Assembly (NCBI RefSeq): GCF_030580675.1
Contig: NZ_JAUQUB010000007.1
Location: 1-62,520 of the forward strand
Source: Antiquaquibacter soli
Lineage (GTDB): Bacteria > Actinomycetota > Actinomycetes > Actinomycetales > Microbacteriaceae
DNA: 62,520 nt
Direction of reading: 5' to 3'
The notes under the pieces are model-generated. The model saw only the letters and a list, made by a program, of their open reading frames with translations, did no database searches and was not told the DNA's origin. Shown piece after piece: positions 61,151 to 62,520 of this stretch (position 1 is its first letter; each line of letters opens with the position of its first letter). The position numbers and the translations under genes were made by a program.

Positions 61151-62170
61151 TTACGGTACCGGCACCAGATCGGGCGTCGCGAGCTCCGGGAACGCCTCCG
61201 TGAGGCCCTGGATGGTCGTCACGCCCTTCTCGAGAAGACCGGCCTGCGTGATGAGGGTCGGCGGGATCTCGATTGCGGACGGCACGTCGCCCCCGGTGGC
61301 CGCGAGGTAGGCGGCGCGGATGGTGACGGCACCGACGTTCGCCGGGTCGGTCGCGGCCGTCGCCACCCAGGGGCTGCCCTCCGCGGTGATGACCTCGATG
61401 TCGGCGGTGGAGATGTCGGCGCCGTACACCTTCACGGTGTCCTCGAGGCCGAGCTCCTGGATGGCGAGGGTCGCGCCCTTCGCGAACTCGTCGTACGGCG
61501 CGAAGATCGCCGTGACGCCGGGGTTCGCCTGGAGCGCGGCCTTGGCCTGCTCCGCGACCTCGACGGCGGTGTTCTCGTTGACGACACCGATCTGGGCGAC
61601 CTGGTTGAGGCCGGGGTTGTCAGCGAGGGTCTCCTGCCAGACCGCGTCGCGGCGGTCGAGCGGGGCGAAGCCCGCGACGTAGACGTAGATGACGTCGGCC
61701 TCACCTGCCGTGTCCTCCACGAGCTGGCCGAGCACCTGCTCGGCGAGCACGGCGTCGGACTGGGCGACGGTCACAGCGCGGTCGTCTCCGGCGTCGACGT
61801 CGAACGCGACGACGGGGATGTCGGCGTCGAGCGCGGCCGCGATGGGCGCCTGGACGGTCTCCGCGAAGCCGTGCGAGATGGCGATCGCGTCGACGCCCTC
61901 CCCGGTCGCGGCCTCGATGTCGATGGCCTGCTGGGCGTCGTCACCGTTCGCCTCGTAGATGGAGAGGTTGACGCCGAGACGGTCGGCCTCGGCCTTGGCG
62001 CCGGCAAGCCAGAGCTCGAAGTAGTCGCCCGAGCTGAGCTGGCGCACGAGCGCGATGTCGACGGCGTCGTCGGAGCCGCCGCCGTTGTCGGCGGGCGCGG
62101 AGCACGCGGTCAGCGCGAGCGCTGACACGGCGAGTGCCGCGACGGGAAGGAAGGCGGAGCGGAGCTTCAT
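61151..62170 (-). CDS. substrate-binding lipoprotein, probable methylthioribose receptor
   Basis: The 339-aa type I periplasmic-binding protein has a lipobox (ALALTAC), GVDAIAISHGF and VVAFDVDAGD, typical of the RbsB/autoinducer class. AGAGGACG precedes ATG 62170. Being the first gene of an operon with mtnK and mtnA, it probably binds MTR or another 5-modified ribose (for example 5-deoxyribose). This is inferred from context. Confidence 0.87.
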   Translation of the reverse strand: MKLRSAFLPVAALAVSALALTACSAPADNGGGSDDAVDIALVRQLSSGDYFELWLAGAKAEADRLGVNLSIYEANGDDAQQAIDIEAATGEGVDAIAISHGFAETVQAPIAAALDADIPVVAFDVDAGDDRAVTVAQSDAVLAEQVLGQLVEDTAGEADVIYVYVAGFAPLDRRDAVWQETLADNPGLNQVAQIGVVNENTAVEVAEQAKAALQANPGVTAIFAPYDEFAKGATLAIQELGLEDTVKVYGADISTADIEVITAEGSPWVATAATDPANVGAVTIRAAYLAATGGDVPSAIEIPPTLITQAGLLEKGVTTIQGLTEAFPELATPDLVPVP

Positions 62171-62224
62171 GGGGCACGTCCTCTGGTGGGGTCGGGATGA
62201 CACGGCTGCTGTGGCCGCTACGCG

Positions 62225-62254
62225 ACTCTAGGAGCGGGGCACCGCCCCACCCAA
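62225..62254 (-). promoter_or_regulatory. promoter of the MTR operon with operator-like palindrome in the spacer
   Basis: TTGGGT (62254-62249) and TAGAGT (62230-62225) are separated by 18 bp. The spacer contains GGGGC-ACC-GCCCC (62236-62248), a 5-bp inverted repeat in the position where a repressor would compete with RNA polymerase. The leader to the ATG is about 50 nt. No regulator gene lies in the operon. Confidence 0.5.
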
Positions 62255-62330
62255 AAGCTGTGACGTTGTGTTGCGACGCGTGGTGCCGCGGGCAGGGTCT
62301 TTGGCGGCATCGGGGTTCCGCCCGCCCTCA

Positions 62331-62520
62331 TTACTGCCGTGGTGGTGGGTGGACGCGGGCTGCGGTGGGGTTGCGGTGTTGTAGGGGCACACGATCGCCG
62401 GTGCCGCGGTCGAGCCAGTATTTCGCGCCGATTCGCACGATTCGCCAGTTCTTGGTGTGGAGGAGTTGGTGGTGGTGTCGGCAGAGGAGTACTCCGTCGT
62501 TGGTGGAGGTGTCGCCGTGG
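62331..62520 (-). CDS. DUF222/HNH endonuclease-like protein, C-terminal fragment (5' end outside window)
   Basis: The minus-strand frame reads HGDTSTNDGVLLCRHHHQLLH and ends in PPPRQ at the TAA. The HHHQLLH segment is the HNH end of the DUF222/13E12 family. The rest lies beyond the window. It is related in family but not nearly identical to the fragment at 1-438, and points inward in the opposite orientation. Confidence 0.85.
   Translation of the reverse strand, partial: HGDTSTNDGVLLCRHHHQLLHTKNWRIVRIGAKYWLDRGTGDRVPLQHRNPTAARVHPPPRQ

Noticed and set aside
59615-62125. 836-aa open frame antisense to the MTR ABC transporter
   Set aside because: Shadow frame with no recognisable fold or ribosome-binding site.
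1-62520. CRISPR arrays, insertion sequences, prophage or integrase genes
   Set aside because: No spaced direct repeats, transposase, integrase or phage structural motifs were seen on either strand.

Overview
The window is high-GC DNA packed with short-spaced and ATGA/GTGA-overlapping genes, and looks like a chromosomal segment of an actinobacterium, probably Microbacteriaceae. This is an inference from gene content: DUF222/HNH ('13E12 repeat') endonuclease fragments at both ends, a RIO-like kinase, mycothiol-type arsenate reductases, many LacI/GntR/TetR-regulated uptake and oxidoreductase genes, and about twenty genes whose start codon lies 6-7 nt behind a TANNNT -10 box (leaderless mRNAs). 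No CRISPR array, insertion sequence, prophage or replication origin was found. One tRNA gene (Ala, CGC) is present.

Layout. 1-4.3 kb: DUF222/HNH tail, metallo-beta-lactamase-fold hydrolase, aldo/keto reductase plus MFS transporter, and a RIO-like kinase behind a 20-codon leader ORF and a hairpin that hides its Shine-Dalgarno sequence. 4.4-8.6 kb: a methylcitrate-cycle operon (gntR-prpD-prpB-prpC) with two TGTATACA-type operators. 8.6-16.6 kb: repeat element, MarR/EamA divergon, alpha/beta hydrolase, HrpA helicase, CitE-like lyase and a quinone-oxidoreductase-like enzyme. 16.6-20.9 kb: ribonucleotide reductase nrdA-nrdB with NrdR and DnaA boxes; the redox CxxC tail expected on NrdA is in a separate 28-codon frame. 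21-30.9 kb: transporters, hydrolases, aldo/keto reductase, two small LEA-like proteins, a DUF4349 lipoprotein, an LLM flavoenzyme and a CotH-type lipoprotein.

31-35.6 kb: an arsenic island. An aquaporin and ArsR are divergent from a 56-aa CxxC microprotein, an ArsO-like flavoprotein, an ArsR-ArsC fusion and two further ArsC proteins; no As(III) pump is encoded. Two operator families (ATCGA-N6-TCGAT and CATAG-N8-CTATG) appear to split control between the two regulators. 35.6-44.5 kb: PEP-mutase-like enzyme, HxlR regulator, haloalkane-dehalogenase-like hydrolase, DHA2 efflux transporter, sufS-sufU, amidase, hydrolase and AraC regulator.

44.5-52 kb: a YtfQ/YtfR/YtfT/YjfF-type sugar (galactofuranose-like) ABC operon with an unexpected second ATPase and a LacI regulator. 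52-54.8 kb: two short-chain dehydrogenases, TetR with a 23-bp inverted repeat, an acidic microprotein, a terminator and tRNA-Ala.

54.8-62.2 kb: the most interesting locus. A sugar-type ABC transporter is co-transcribed with MtnK (methylthioribose kinase), MtnA (methylthioribose-1-phosphate isomerase) and a RuBisCO-like protein, and a cupin gene converges on it. MtnB, MtnX and MtnD are absent. The set best fits import of methylthioribose followed by an MTR-to-DXP (isoprenoid shunt) route like that described in Rhodospirillum rubrum, but entered through a transporter and kinase. The substrate and products are inferred, not shown.
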